NCBI GenBank assembly: GCA_049840835.1
Contig: JASGJG010000001.1
Location: forward strand, 315,874-379,873
Length of the DNA stretch: 64,000 nt
Origin: JANLTX01 sp049840835
GTDB lineage: Bacteria; Armatimonadota; Armatimonadia; Armatimonadales; Armatimonadaceae
Direction: 5' to 3'
The notes beneath the pieces were generated by a model. It was not told the DNA's origin, searched no databases, and was given only the letters and a program-made list of their open reading frames with translations. Position 1 is the first letter of the stretch. Each line of letters opens with the position of its first letter. Position numbers and translations under genes: made by a program. This document shows positions 34,294 through 43,449 of this stretch, piece by piece.

Positions 34294-34899
34294 CGCGTAC
34301 AGCTCCGGGTCGTGCTTCTGTAGCTCGGCTCGGGTAAATGGGTAGAAGTCGTTCGCTCCGAAGAAGCCCTCTGTACCTTCCGCAAAATACTCCTGCACGT
34401 TGGTCATGGCGTAGGCACGCTCTCGGCGCTCGTTGCCTTTGCCATCGCGCCGGAGAACATTGTCGTACACACCACTTTTCCGGGCGTGCTCATAGGCTGC
34501 CAGCAGGCGCGGGTCATCATTGGTCAGCACCTGGTCATGGTAGGCGTGCGCCAGCTCATGCAGCACAAAGAGCGGCATGCGCCGGGTCTCAAGCTCAAAG
34601 ATACGCACATTGGTTATCTCCACCGCTTTCGCCATGGCCGGGTCGCGTCCGTTGTCTTTCAGCCACTGCGCACCAGGGTGATACTCCGCTCGCTCCTGGA
34701 TGTTTGGGTAGCGCGGCGATATCCAGATAGGCACTTTTTGAAGCTCTTTTAAAGGGCGCACTGGCACTTTTTTACGAATGGTCTTAAGCTGCGCTGTCAA
34801 TAAGTCCATAGCCTGCTTGAATGCTGCCTGTTCCTCTGGGGAGAACCCTGAGTGGATATTCACTACCCAACCCTCGATGCGCCGTGTCTCTAACTGCAT
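34270..34899 (-). CDS. Zincin metallopeptidase (HExxH)
   Basis: The 209-residue protein carries the zinc motif LHELAHAYH (HExxH) near residue 114. A downstream Glu-containing helix (NVQEYFAEGTEGFFG) looks like the third ligand of gluzincins, similar to the anthrax-lethal-factor-like peptidase group. No signal peptide is seen, so it may be cytoplasmic or exported by other means. TAGAAT seven bases upstream of the ATG suggests a leaderless mRNA, although AGGAG also falls in this gap and could serve as ribosome binding site. Confidence 0.82.
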   Translation of the reverse strand: MQLETRRIEGWVVNIHSGFSPEEQAAFKQAMDLLTAQLKTIRKKVPVRPLKELQKVPIWISPRYPNIQERAEYHPGAQWLKDNGRDPAMAKAVEITNVRIFELETRRMPLFVLHELAHAYHDQVLTNDDPRLLAAYEHARKSGVYDNVLRRDGKGNERRERAYAMTNVQEYFAEGTEGFFGANDFYPFTRAELQKHDPELYALLVQIWR

Positions 34900-34906
34900 A
34901 GCTCCT

Positions 34907-34912
34907 ATTCTA
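34907..34912 (-). promoter_or_regulatory. -10 box (TAGAAT) for the metallopeptidase
   Basis: TAGAAT ends seven bases before the ATG at 34899. The repeat element at 34930 begins exactly where a -35 box would lie. Confidence 0.45.
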
Positions 34913-34929
34913 ACCTGTTGTGCGCTTCC

Positions 34930-35112
34930 GCCCTGCCCCCAAGTAATAGGGGGGGCCTACGAAGTATGCCCTTCGGGTAGCTTTAGCCACCAGAGGCGGC
35001 ATCGGTGCCGCTAATCTGCTAACCCTCTCCCCCCACGAAGTCGGGGAGGGGGTGGCGAGGCACGAGCCGGGGGAGGGTTTGCCGGGAACCCCCTATTACT
35101 GGGGGCAGGGGC
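34930..35112. repeat. Family B nested-palindrome element, copy 2
   Basis: A 183-bp element between divergent genes. Its ends form an inverted repeat of about 22 bp (CTGCCCCC then AGTAATAGGGGG at both ends with one base slip). The core has GTATGCCC, CGGG, GCTTTAGCC and CCAGAGGCGGCAT, matching the core of the element at 22642, plus a CCCTCTCCCC/GGGGAGGG hairpin around CACGAAGTCGG. No ORF is present. Confidence 0.8.
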
Positions 35113-35156
35113 ATGGAACTAATTCACTGAGCTCTTGGTAGTGCGGTCAGGAATCT

Positions 35157-35351
35157 ATGAGGCTTACTCTTATCATCGTAGCCCTGGCCCTGATTGCGCT
35201 TGCCGTGCTGATTTTCCGTGTGCAGGCAAACGCGAAAAGCTGCTCTCACCATAGCCATAGCGCAGGCAAGGTTGCGATGGCGCTGGGCTGGGGATGTTTG
35301 GCAGGCGCTCTAGCGCTACTGGGTTATGCTTTCTTTGGCGAGCCGGAATAG
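35157..35351 (+). CDS. Small two-span membrane protein
   Basis: The 64-residue product has two hydrophobic segments (TLIIVALALIALAVLIF and MALGWGCLAGALALLGYAF). They flank a short His/Ser/Cys-rich loop (KSCSHHSHSAGK) that could bind a metal ion. CAGGA upstream of the ATG serves as ribosome binding site. It lies just after the repeat element. Unknown family. Confidence 0.6.
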   Translation: MRLTLIIVALALIALAVLIFRVQANAKSCSHHSHSAGKVAMALGWGCLAGALALLGYAFFGEPE

Positions 35352-35404
35352 CTCTGCCACTGCTTGACCATGTGGTGGCAATTATAGTAGTATAGACCCC
35401 AACC

Positions 35405-36982
35405 ATGCGCCCACTAATCCTTATCTATTTACTTCTCGCTGCAGCATCTCTTGGCTGGTGTCAGGGAACCCCCGGTGCTCCTCAGCAACCGGGTGGGCAG
35501 CGTAATCGCCAACCAGGGCAACTGTCAGGACAACCGGAAGCCGGTGCCGCGCAGACGGGAGCTAGCACTTCGCCTGGTGCCATCGAACTAGCACCTTCCA
35601 CTACTAAGCACACGATCACTCTGAATGGCACGGCAATTCCCTATACCGCTACGGCGGCACAGATCCCGATCCGAAGTGAGACGGGCGAAGTCGAGTGCCG
35701 GATGTTCTATGTGTCCTATGTCAAGGATGGAGCGGACCCATCCCAGCGTCCTGTGACATTCGCCTTCAACGGGGGACCGGGAAGCGCGACGCTCTGGCTG
35801 CATATGGGGGGCCTTGGCCCCAAGCGTGCTCCGATGAAAGACGATGGCTCTCTCCCTGCTCCTCCTTACACCGCCGTCGATAACCAGGAGAGCTGGCTCG
35901 ACTTTACGGATGTCGTCTGCATCGACGCGCCTGCCACAGGGTTCAGTCGCCTTGCCAGGAGAGATCTGGGAACCAAGTACTTTGGTGTGAACGAGGATAT
36001 CGCGGCGTTTACCGCCTTTGTGCAAGGATGGCTGAAAGAGCATAAGCGCTGGCGCTCGCCGGTATTCATTGCGGGCGAGAGCTACGGTGGTATCCGTGGG
36101 TCTGGCCTTTCCGCCAGTCTCTTCAATGCGGGCGTGGGGGTGAACGGTTTTATCAGCATCTCTGGTACCAGCAACTTTCTGACCCTGGATGGTATGCGCG
36201 GAAATGATGCGACCTATATCGGATTCCTTCCCTCTATGGCCGCTTGCGCCTGGTATCACAACAAGATCTCGCACACTAAATACAAGGATGCTGCCTCTCT
36301 GGTAAAGGAGGCCACAGAGTGGACGGATACCGTTTATGGTCCTGCCCTGCAGCTGGGTGACAGCCTATCGGACGCTCAGAAAGATAAGATTGCGGGCCAG
36401 CTCGCTATGTATCTGGGACTCAGCAAGCAGTACTGTCTGCGGGCAAACCTCAAAATAGGTGAGTTCGCTTTCTTCCGCGAGCTGCTTCGCGACGAAGGGC
36501 TGACGATAGGGCGCTACGATGGTCGTCTTGTGGGAAAAGAGGAAGAGCGAAACGGGCAGCGTTCCTCGGGCGACCCGAGTGATGAAGCAGTGAAACCTCC
36601 CTTCATCAGTTCGATCAACGATTATCTGTTCAATGATCTGGGGATCAAAACGGATATGACCTATCTCCCCAGTGGCAGCGTTCGTCCCTGGCATGAGCCA
36701 GAAGGGGGATATGCGGAAACTGCGTCCAACCTCAGCCGCCTGCTCCTGCGCAATCCCCACTTCCGTGTGCTCTACTGCTGTGGCTACTACGACCTGGCGT
36801 GCCCTATGAACGCGACTCACTTCACCGTGAATCATATGGGACTCGATAAGGAGGCACGCTCTCATGTCTCCTACGCCTACTATCCGGCAGGGCATATGAT
36901 GTATATCGAGAAGTCATCGCGAAAGCAGTTGCACGATGATGCCGCAAAATTCGTAGCGGATACCCTGACCAAAGCAAAATAG
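35405..36982 (+). CDS. Peptidase S10 (serine carboxypeptidase-like), secreted
   Basis: A signal peptide (RPLILIYLLLAAASLGWCQG) is followed by a Gln/Pro/Gly-rich linker to about residue 60. The S10 domain then shows FNGGPGSATLW (oxyanion hole), FIAGESYGG with catalytic Ser226, a C-terminal Asp region (CCGYYDLACP) and the His in YYPAGHMMY. It removes C-terminal residues from peptides outside the cytoplasm. TATAGA lies eight bases before the ATG. A terminator follows the gene. Confidence 0.93.
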   Translation: MRPLILIYLLLAAASLGWCQGTPGAPQQPGGQRNRQPGQLSGQPEAGAAQTGASTSPGAIELAPSTTKHTITLNGTAIPYTATAAQIPIRSETGEVECRMFYVSYVKDGADPSQRPVTFAFNGGPGSATLWLHMGGLGPKRAPMKDDGSLPAPPYTAVDNQESWLDFTDVVCIDAPATGFSRLARRDLGTKYFGVNEDIAAFTAFVQGWLKEHKRWRSPVFIAGESYGGIRGSGLSASLFNAGVGVNGFISISGTSNFLTLDGMRGNDATYIGFLPSMAACAWYHNKISHTKYKDAASLVKEATEWTDTVYGPALQLGDSLSDAQKDKIAGQLAMYLGLSKQYCLRANLKIGEFAFFRELLRDEGLTIGRYDGRLVGKEEERNGQRSSGDPSDEAVKPPFISSINDYLFNDLGIKTDMTYLPSGSVRPWHEPEGGYAETASNLSRLLLRNPHFRVLYCCGYYDLACPMNATHFTVNHMGLDKEARSHVSYAYYPAGHMMYIEKSSRKQLHDDAAKFVADTLTKAK

Positions 36983-36997
36983 CCTGTTTTAAAGTAG

Positions 36998-37039
36998 CAA
37001 GACAGCACCAGTCGATATCGGCTGGCGCTGTCTTGTTTT
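36998..37039 (+). terminator. Terminator after the S10 peptidase gene
   Basis: CAAGACAGC pairs with GCTGTCTTG, with further CCAG/CTGG pairing inside, followed by TTTT. It starts 16 bp after the stop codon. Confidence 0.85.
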
Positions 37040-37057
37040 ATGAGAAGGTGCAGGTAG

Positions 37058-37200
37058 AGTAACGCCTCGGGTCCCTGAAGGAACCCGCTGTTGCGGCAAG
37101 GAGGCTAAAGCCCCCTAAAGAGAGGGATGGTAGCGCCCTTCAGGGTGCTTGCCCTAACAACGGACTGCTTTAGCTGCCCGTTTTCGTCAGGGACTCGTTT
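37058..37200. repeat. Candidate palindromic element
   Basis: The stretch between CGGGTCCCTGA (left) and TCAGGGACTCG (right) is bounded by an imperfect 11-bp inverted repeat. It contains a GCCCTTCAGGG hairpin and GGCTAAAGCC and CTTTAGC segments reminiscent of the family B core. There is no ORF. It lies in the intergenic region between the S10 and leuS genes. Confidence 0.4.
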
Positions 37201-37204
37201 TGTT

Positions 37205-37234
37205 GTAAGAGCGGGAGTTACCTCCCGCTCTTAC
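37205..37234. terminator. Terminator-like hairpin after leuS
   Basis: A perfect 13-bp stem (GTAAGAGCGGGAG with its complement) has a 4-nt loop, 18 bp beyond the leuS stop. The T-run is poor on the minus strand. Confidence 0.6.
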
Positions 37235-37251
37235 TCTGTTGGCTAAACTGG

Positions 37252-39973
37252 CTAGTTCGCGACGATATTGACCAGTTTGCCGGGTACCGTGATAATCTTG
37301 CGAACCGTGAGACCGGTCAGATCGCTGATGATCTTCTCGCTGTTCAAGGCCGCGTTTTCCAGGTCGGTCTTGTCCGCAGCGGCAGGCATCACGAGCTTAT
37401 CGCGCAGTTTGCCGTTTATCTGAATGACTACCGTTACTTCGTCGTTTGCGGCCAGTTCGGGGTTGGAGGCGGGCCATTCGGTGCGATACAGGAACGGTTC
37501 CCCACCCAGGCGTGCCCACAGCTCCTCCGCAATGTGCGGCGCCAGTGGTGCCAGCAGCAAGGTCAGCGCTTCGGCAGCTTCGCGTGCGGCAGGGTGGCCG
37601 GAGCCGCCTGCGTTTACGAACTTGCGCAGGGTATCGGTCAGAATCATCAGCGCGGAGACCGAGGTATTGAATCGGAAGTTCTCCAGGTCGTCCGTTACTT
37701 TCGCAATAGTCTGATGGGTCTTGCGGCGCAGGCCACGCACATCCTCTTCTGGCATGGGCGCCCAGTTATCGGGCAGGTCGCCTGCTACGGCACCAGGCAG
37801 AGTCTCATGCGTTCCCGGTGCGGGCGGGGCTTCGACAATGCTGGTGACTATGTCCCACACGCGCCCCAGGAACCGGAACGTGCCGTTCATGCGCTCTTCG
37901 GACCACTGAATATCTGCTTCAAATGGGGCTTCGAATAGGATATACAGGCGCAGCGCATCCGCGCCGTACTTCTCAGCCATCTCATCAGGCGTGACAGCAG
38001 TGCGCTTCGACTTGCTCATCTTCAGCCAGGCGAAGGTGATTTCGATAGGCTCGGTCGTCTTTACGCCGTCTATCTCCACATAGCGCTCGGCAGGAATCGG
38101 CTTGCGGTCCGTGTCGAAGCGGGCGATCCATTCCTCGCGGGGGTAGTGAACGAATTCCTCGGGCTTTACTGCCTTGGGGCCATCGTTGGTTTGTACCACG
38201 GGCGTATAAGCGTTCAGCATGCCCTGGTTACGCAGAGCGGCGGCAGGCTCATCGGCGGCGCACAGTCCCAGATCGTGCAGGAAGTGGGTGAAGAAACGAC
38301 AGTACAGCAGGTGTCCTACCGCGTGCTCTCGCCCGCCGATATAGGTATCTATCGGCATCCAGTAGTTCGCGATGTTCGTATCGAACGGCGCCTTGTCGTT
38401 ATGCGGGTCGGTGAAGCGCAGGAAGTACCACGACGAGTCCATGGCGCCCGCCATGGTGTCGGTCTCGCGCTCTGCCGTGCCGCCGCACTTGGGGCAGAAG
38501 CAATTCACGAACTCCGGCACGGTGGAGAGCGGCGAGCGGCCATCCGGACCGGGCTTGTACTCCTCGATATCCGGCAGCACTACAGGCAGGTTGTCTTCCG
38601 GTACCGGCACGATGCCGCAGATAGGGCAGTGGATAATCGGAATCGGCGTGCCCCAGTAGCGCTGGCGAGAGATCAGCCAGTCGCGCAGGCGGTACTGAAT
38701 CTTGCCACGCCCGGTGCCCTGCGCCTCCAACCATGCCACCACCTTGGGAACGATAACACTCTTATCCTGCGGCTCCCCGGAGAACGGTGAGTGCAGCGTA
38801 GCGCGGAACGTGCCGCCGGTCGCGAAGGCTTCGGTCAGGTCTTCTTCATTGGGTGTATCTGGCTCGGCATAGACCAGCACAATCGGCAGGCTGAACTTGC
38901 GGGCGAACTCGAAGTCACGTTGGTCGTGCGCGGGTACGGCCATGATCGCGCCTGTGCCGTAGCCCATGAGCACATAGTCGGCAATCCAGATAGGAATCTG
39001 CTTGCCATTCACCGGATTCGTGGCATAGGCTCCGGTAAAGACCCCGGTTTTCTCCTTCCCCTCCGCTGTGCGGTCTTCGTCCGACTTACTCGCCGCTTCG
39101 TCGATATAGTTCTCGACTGCCTCACGTCGCTCCGGCGTGGTGATCTTGGCGACTAAGGGATGTTCCGGCGACAGCACCATAAAGGTGGCGCCCCACAGGG
39201 TATCCGGGCGTGTGGTGAAGACGGTAATCGTATCGCTGCCTACCTTGAAATCGACCTCCGCGCCTTCGCTGCGGCCAATCCATTCGCGCTGCTGCAGTCT
39301 TGACTCCCTCCGCCCAGTCGATACGGTCCAGTCCTTCCAGCAACTTATCCGCGTAGGCCGTGATGCGGAACTTCCACTGCGCCAGCGGCTTCTTGGTCAC
39401 CGGGCCGTTGCAGCGCCAGCATTTACCGTCTACTACCTCTTCGTTGGCCAGGACAGTCTTGTCGTTGTCGCACCAGTTCACCGGAGCAAAGTCGCGATAG
39501 GCCAGGCCGTTCTCGTACAGCTTCAGGAAAATCCACTGGTTCCAACGATAGTACTCCGGGCTGGTGGTATTTATCTCGCGGTCCCAGTCATAGGAAACGC
39601 CCAGGATATCCAACTGCGCTTTGTAGGTGGCGGCCAGCTCTGGCACCACCTGGCGCGGGTTCTTGTTGTTCTTAATCGCATCCTGCTCGGCGGGCTGCCC
39701 GAATGCATCCCAGCCCATGGGGTTGAGTACATTAAAGCCGCGCATGGCCTTGAAACGCGCTACGACATCGCCCGGCACGTAGTTTTTGCAGTGCCCCACA
39801 TGCAGTCCACTTCCTGATGGATACGGGAACATGACCAGCACATAGTGCTTGGGGCGGGTGGAGTTATCCTCCGCTTTATGTACCTTTGCCTCGCGCCAGC
39901 GGGCCTGCCAGGTCTTCTCTATCTCTCGAAACGGGTAACGCCCGCTCTCTTCTACAATGACTTCGTCGCTCAT
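37252..39973 (-). CDS. leuS: Leucyl-tRNA synthetase, one apparent frameshift
   Basis: The two reading frames (39973 to about 39290, and about 39295 to 37252) together give about 907 residues, normal for bacterial LeuRS. The N-terminal part has FPYPSGSGLHVGHCKNY (HIGH motif). Next come the editing domain (TTRPDT region, GTGAIMAVPAHDQRDFEFA) and the KMSKSKRTAV signature with the anticodon-binding domain behind it. The frames separate near 39290-39300, where GVKT is followed in the other frame by LQQREWIGRSEGAEV. Because the gene is essential, a base-calling error is the likely reason. TATACT lies 13 nt before the ATG. Confidence 0.93.
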
Positions 39974-40002
39974 GACTGATTAATGGAGTATATCGCCTGA
40001 GA

Positions 40003-40287
40003 TTATTCGTTCTTAAAAGAGTCTCCCTGGCGGCGCTTCCATAGGTAGGTCAGAAACGAACCCACCCCGGCGAATTTGTAACCAGGGTCGGTGTACTTTT
40101 CAATCACATAGAAGAGAAAATAGTACCAGCGCTGCCACGCCCAGATACAGATACCTAGCAATGCCGCACGCTTCCAGAGCGCTTCCTCTGTGATAAACAG
40201 AATCCCCGCGCCGGAGAGCAGCCCGGTCAGCAGGAATAGAAAGCCCTTCAGATAGAGCAGCCTTACATCTTTGATATCGCCCCACAT
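40003..40287 (-). CDS. Small membrane protein upstream of leuS
   Basis: The 94-residue product has two to three hydrophobic segments, many aromatic residues (WAWQRWYYFLFYVIEKY) and a basic C-terminal tail. AAAGG lies upstream of the ATG. It lies 29 bp upstream of leuS, which has its own -10 box in that gap. Family unknown. Confidence 0.6.
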   Translation of the reverse strand: MWGDIKDVRLLYLKGFLFLLTGLLSGAGILFITEEALWKRAALLGICIWAWQRWYYFLFYVIEKYTDPGYKFAGVGSFLTYLWKRRQGDSFKNE

Positions 40288-40468
40288 ATGCCTTTAGAAA
40301 CGTGTGAGCATTATCAAGAGTTGCGCTAGTAGCACGGGGTTTATGGCTGGCCTACCCTAACTCTGGCAAGCGCAACCGGTTTATAATAATGTCGTTCTTG
40401 GAGGAGAAAGAGGCTCTCAGGACCAAGTTAGCACTAGTTTGCAAGAAGCGAACGAGAAAGAGGTGTCC

Positions 40469-41812
40469 ATGGCGGACCCGGATGTACCAGACTCAAAGGT
40501 GTTAGAGCGTGCTGTTATCAGCAAGATGATGGCGCGGCTGATTCCCTTCCTCGCGATTCTCTATGTGTTCTGCCTGCTGGATAGAGGGAATGTGAGCATT
40601 GCTGCCCTCACCATGCAGAAGGACTTGGACTTCAGCGATAGGGTCTATGGACTCGGGGCGGGCATCTTCTTTATTGGGTACTTTATCTTCGAGGTGCCCT
40701 CCAATCTGATTATGGAGCGGGTCGGTGCGCGCCTCTGGATTGCGCGCATCATGATTACCTGGGGGCTTATCTCCGCAGGCATGATGTTCGTCAAGACCCC
40801 GGTCAGCTTCTACTCCATGCGCTTCTTGCTCGGGCTCGCCGAGGCCGGATTCTACCCCGGTGTCTTGCTCTACTTAACCTACTGGGTACCCGCTTCCCTG
40901 CGGGCGCAGGTCATAGCCCGGTTCCTGGCACTCAGCGCCATTCTGGGACTATTCGGTGGTCCGCTCGGGGGCGTGTTGCTGAAGTTGAACGGCTGGCATG
41001 GCCTGGCGGGCTGGCAGTGGCTCTTCTTACTAGAGGGAATTCCTTCGGTGCTGCTAAGTGCCGCTGTGCTGAAGTTTCTGCCGGATACGCCCAACCACGC
41101 CACCTGGCTTACTCAAGATGAGAAAAAGTGGCTGTCCGACCGGCTGGAGCACGATGCGGCGACGCAGCCCCGCATGAACCACATGAGCTGGAAGGTGGCG
41201 ATCACCGACCCGCGCATTGTCTATCTGTGTTTGATCTTTATCATTAACTCGACTGCGGGAAATGCAATCGGGTTCTTCGGGCCACAGCTGGTAAAAATAC
41301 GGAGCGGTGGTGCCTGGTCGGATTCGTTTATATCCACTATCCTGACCATCCCCGCGATTGTCGGTGCGGCGGCCATGTCGCTGGCGTCGTACCACTCCGA
41401 CCGAACCGGGCAGCGCCGGGGGCACGTGGTCATAGGCTATGCCATTGCCGGGCTGGGCTTCTTAATCTGTATCTTCATGCCCAACGCCATCGGGGTAATT
41501 CTGGCGCTCTCGATTACGGCTCTGGGAGAGCGGATCGCTGCCGGGTCGTACTGGGCAGTGACCACAAACCTCATGGGAGCAGGAGCTGCCGCTGGAGGAC
41601 TGGCCTTTATCAACTCCGTGGGAAACCTGGGCGGGTTTATTGGTCCGACTCTGATGGGGGAACTGAAAAACCGAAGCGGTGGCGCATTTGCTCCTGGCCT
41701 CTACACAGCAGCAGGGCTGATGCTCTGCTCTTCACTGCTGGCCCTAATGACCCTGAAGCGGTTCGCTGCCAAAAAAGAAGCTGAAGCACCCTTCCCGAAA
41801 CCCCTCCCCTAA
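40469..41812 (+). CDS. MFS transporter, anion:cation symporter (ACS) family
   Basis: The 447-residue protein has twelve predicted membrane segments. ACS-family marks are RLIPFLAILYVFCLLDRGNVS, FFIGYFIFEVPSNL and the MRFLLGLAEAGFYPGVLLYLTYW stretch. Members import carboxylates such as tartrate, phthalate, glucarate or 3-phenylpropionate with protons. A TATAAT at 40382-40387 and AGAGGTG before the ATG are visible. The gene is monocistronic and ends at a palindromic terminator. Confidence 0.93.
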   Translation: MADPDVPDSKVLERAVISKMMARLIPFLAILYVFCLLDRGNVSIAALTMQKDLDFSDRVYGLGAGIFFIGYFIFEVPSNLIMERVGARLWIARIMITWGLISAGMMFVKTPVSFYSMRFLLGLAEAGFYPGVLLYLTYWVPASLRAQVIARFLALSAILGLFGGPLGGVLLKLNGWHGLAGWQWLFLLEGIPSVLLSAAVLKFLPDTPNHATWLTQDEKKWLSDRLEHDAATQPRMNHMSWKVAITDPRIVYLCLIFIINSTAGNAIGFFGPQLVKIRSGGAWSDSFISTILTIPAIVGAAAMSLASYHSDRTGQRRGHVVIGYAIAGLGFLICIFMPNAIGVILALSITALGERIAAGSYWAVTTNLMGAGAAAGGLAFINSVGNLGGFIGPTLMGELKNRSGGAFAPGLYTAAGLMLCSSLLALMTLKRFAAKKEAEAPFPKPLP

Positions 41813-41824
41813 AGCGAGGCTCTT

Positions 41825-41848
41825 ACCCCCTCCCCTAGGGGAGGGGGT
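41825..41848. terminator. Bidirectional terminator palindrome
   Basis: A perfect 24-bp palindrome of C- and G-runs lies between the convergent MFS and cystathionine gamma-synthase genes. Its T-runs are short, so efficiency is uncertain. Confidence 0.65.
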
Positions 41849-41860
41849 TAAAGAGGCGAA

Positions 41861-42997
41861 CTAGGCCAGTGCCTGCTCTAAGTCGGTAATCAGGTCGTCT
41901 ACGTGCTCGATACCCACACTGATACGGATTAAATCCTCAGTGAGCGTGAGCTTGCGGCGCACATCTTCCGGCATAGAGAGATGGGTCATGGTCCAGGGCT
42001 GTTCTATCAGGCTTTCCACGCCACCGAGTGACTCGGCCAGTACATGCAGCTTCACGCTAGTTAAGAGCTTTTTCGCGACCTCACCATCGGTCACGCGGAA
42101 CGAGAACGTGCCACCGTAGCCAGTCATCTGCTTCTGGGCCAGCTCATGCTGCGGGTGCGAGGTCAGACCGGGGTGCAGGACCTGGGTGACCTTCGGGTGC
42201 GCTTCCAGCCATTTTGCAATCGCCAGAGCGTTTTCGTTGTGGCGCTCCATACGTACGGGAAGGGTCTTGATACCCCTCATGACTAAGAAGCAATCAAACG
42301 GAGACTGGCCCGTGCCCATACCGTTCTGAAGCTGGAAAATACGGTTGCCCAGCTCTTCGTCTTTTACGATAGCGCCGCCACCGACGACATCGGAGTGACC
42401 GTTCAGGTACTTGGTGGTGGAGTGCATGACCACATCAATGCCAAGGTCCAGCGGCTTCTGGAAGTAGGGCGAGAGGAACGTGTTATCGCAGAACGTGATG
42501 ATGTCCTTGTGCGATTTCGCGATATCGGCGATCGCTTTCAGGTCCAGCAGGTTCATCAGTGGGTTCGTGGGCGTCTCCGTCCAGATACCGCGCGTATTGG
42601 GCTTGATAGCGGCTTGCAATGCGTCTAAGTCACGCAGGTTGACAAACTCTACTGAAATGCCTTTGGGCGCCAGTATGGAAGCCAGCAGGCGATAGGTGCC
42701 ACCGTAGAGGTCATCGTGGACAATAACATGGTCGCCCATGTTGAACAGGCTGAGCAGGGTTGCGCTGGCCGCCATACCCGTGGCGAACGCAAAGCCGCGG
42801 GTACCGTTTTCCAGGGCTGCCATGCACTCTTCTAGCGCCGCACGGGTGGGGTTACCGCTGCGGGTGTAGTCGAACTTGCCAGGCTGGTTGTAGTCCTGGA
42901 ACGCAAAGGTGGATGTTTGATAGATGGGGAGCATTACCGCCCCGTAGGCCGGATCTGGTCCCTGTCCGGCATGAATCACAAGCGTCTCGAACTTCAT
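41861..42997 (-). CDS. metB: Cystathionine gamma-synthase/lyase family enzyme
   Basis: The 378-residue PLP enzyme has LPIYQTSTFAF, YTRSGNPTR, the SATLLSLFNMGDHVIVHDDLYGGTYR region and the Schiff-base Lys196 in STTKYLNGHSD. It ends with the SLGGVESLIEQPWTMTH segment of the Cys/Met metabolism family. It may form cystathionine from an activated homoserine and cysteine or cleave it; the choice between MetB and lyase (MetC/CTH-like) is not certain. TATACT lies 11 nt before the ATG with no ribosome binding site. Confidence 0.93.
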   Translation of the reverse strand: MKFETLVIHAGQGPDPAYGAVMLPIYQTSTFAFQDYNQPGKFDYTRSGNPTRAALEECMAALENGTRGFAFATGMAASATLLSLFNMGDHVIVHDDLYGGTYRLLASILAPKGISVEFVNLRDLDALQAAIKPNTRGIWTETPTNPLMNLLDLKAIADIAKSHKDIITFCDNTFLSPYFQKPLDLGIDVVMHSTTKYLNGHSDVVGGGAIVKDEELGNRIFQLQNGMGTGQSPFDCFLVMRGIKTLPVRMERHNENALAIAKWLEAHPKVTQVLHPGLTSHPQHELAQKQMTGYGGTFSFRVTDGEVAKKLLTSVKLHVLAESLGGVESLIEQPWTMTHLSMPEDVRRKLTLTEDLIRISVGIEHVDDLITDLEQALA

Positions 42998-43060
42998 AGT
43001 TAGAGGTCAGTATATCGTCCCGCCTCGCAACCCAATTTTAACTGGTGTGTCTGCTCTGCT

Positions 43061-43402
43061 ATGAGCATGAGCTTACGGGAAGAGAATGCTGGAGAGCGCT
43101 TAGGTTATGGCATTGTCACCTCGATAGGATTTGCAATCTATGGCGCTGTTTGTTTATTCCGGCAGGAGATTATGCTGGGCCGGAGGGGAAGTCGGTATCT
43201 TCTAACAGGGCCGGGTGCGATAGCGGCAGGAATTACGCTACTATGCGTTGGCGCCTATCTGCACTTTTACTTCTATTACCGGGATCGCGATGAAGAAAGA
43301 TTCCGGCGCCTGCATTTCGCAGGTTCGATAATCTCCGGCACTGTGGGAGGATTGGGATTGATCACCTTTCTCTACTTCCTGATGCAGCAGGGCACGCCAT
43401 AG
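43061..43402 (+). CDS. Small three-span membrane protein
   Basis: The 113-residue product has three hydrophobic segments (near residues 17-34, 48-70 and 85-108) with a charged loop (YYRDRDEERFRR). No family is recognised and no ribosome binding site is evident. It is divergent from cystathionine gamma-synthase. A CCGGCCG/CGGCCGG hairpin follows its stop at 43414-43432. Confidence 0.6.
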   Translation: MSMSLREENAGERLGYGIVTSIGFAIYGAVCLFRQEIMLGRRGSRYLLTGPGAIAAGITLLCVGAYLHFYFYYRDRDEERFRRLHFAGSIISGTVGGLGLITFLYFLMQQGTP

Positions 43403-43438
43403 CGCCTTTTAGACCGGCCGTTTCACGGCCGGGACCGA

Positions 43439-43444
43439 TACAAT
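43439..43444 (+). promoter_or_regulatory. -10 box (TACAAT) five bases before an ATG
   Basis: TACAAT then GACGC then the alpha-amylase ATG at 43450. No ribosome binding site fits in between, so it is predicted to be leaderless. Confidence 0.55.
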
Positions 43445-43449
43445 GACGC

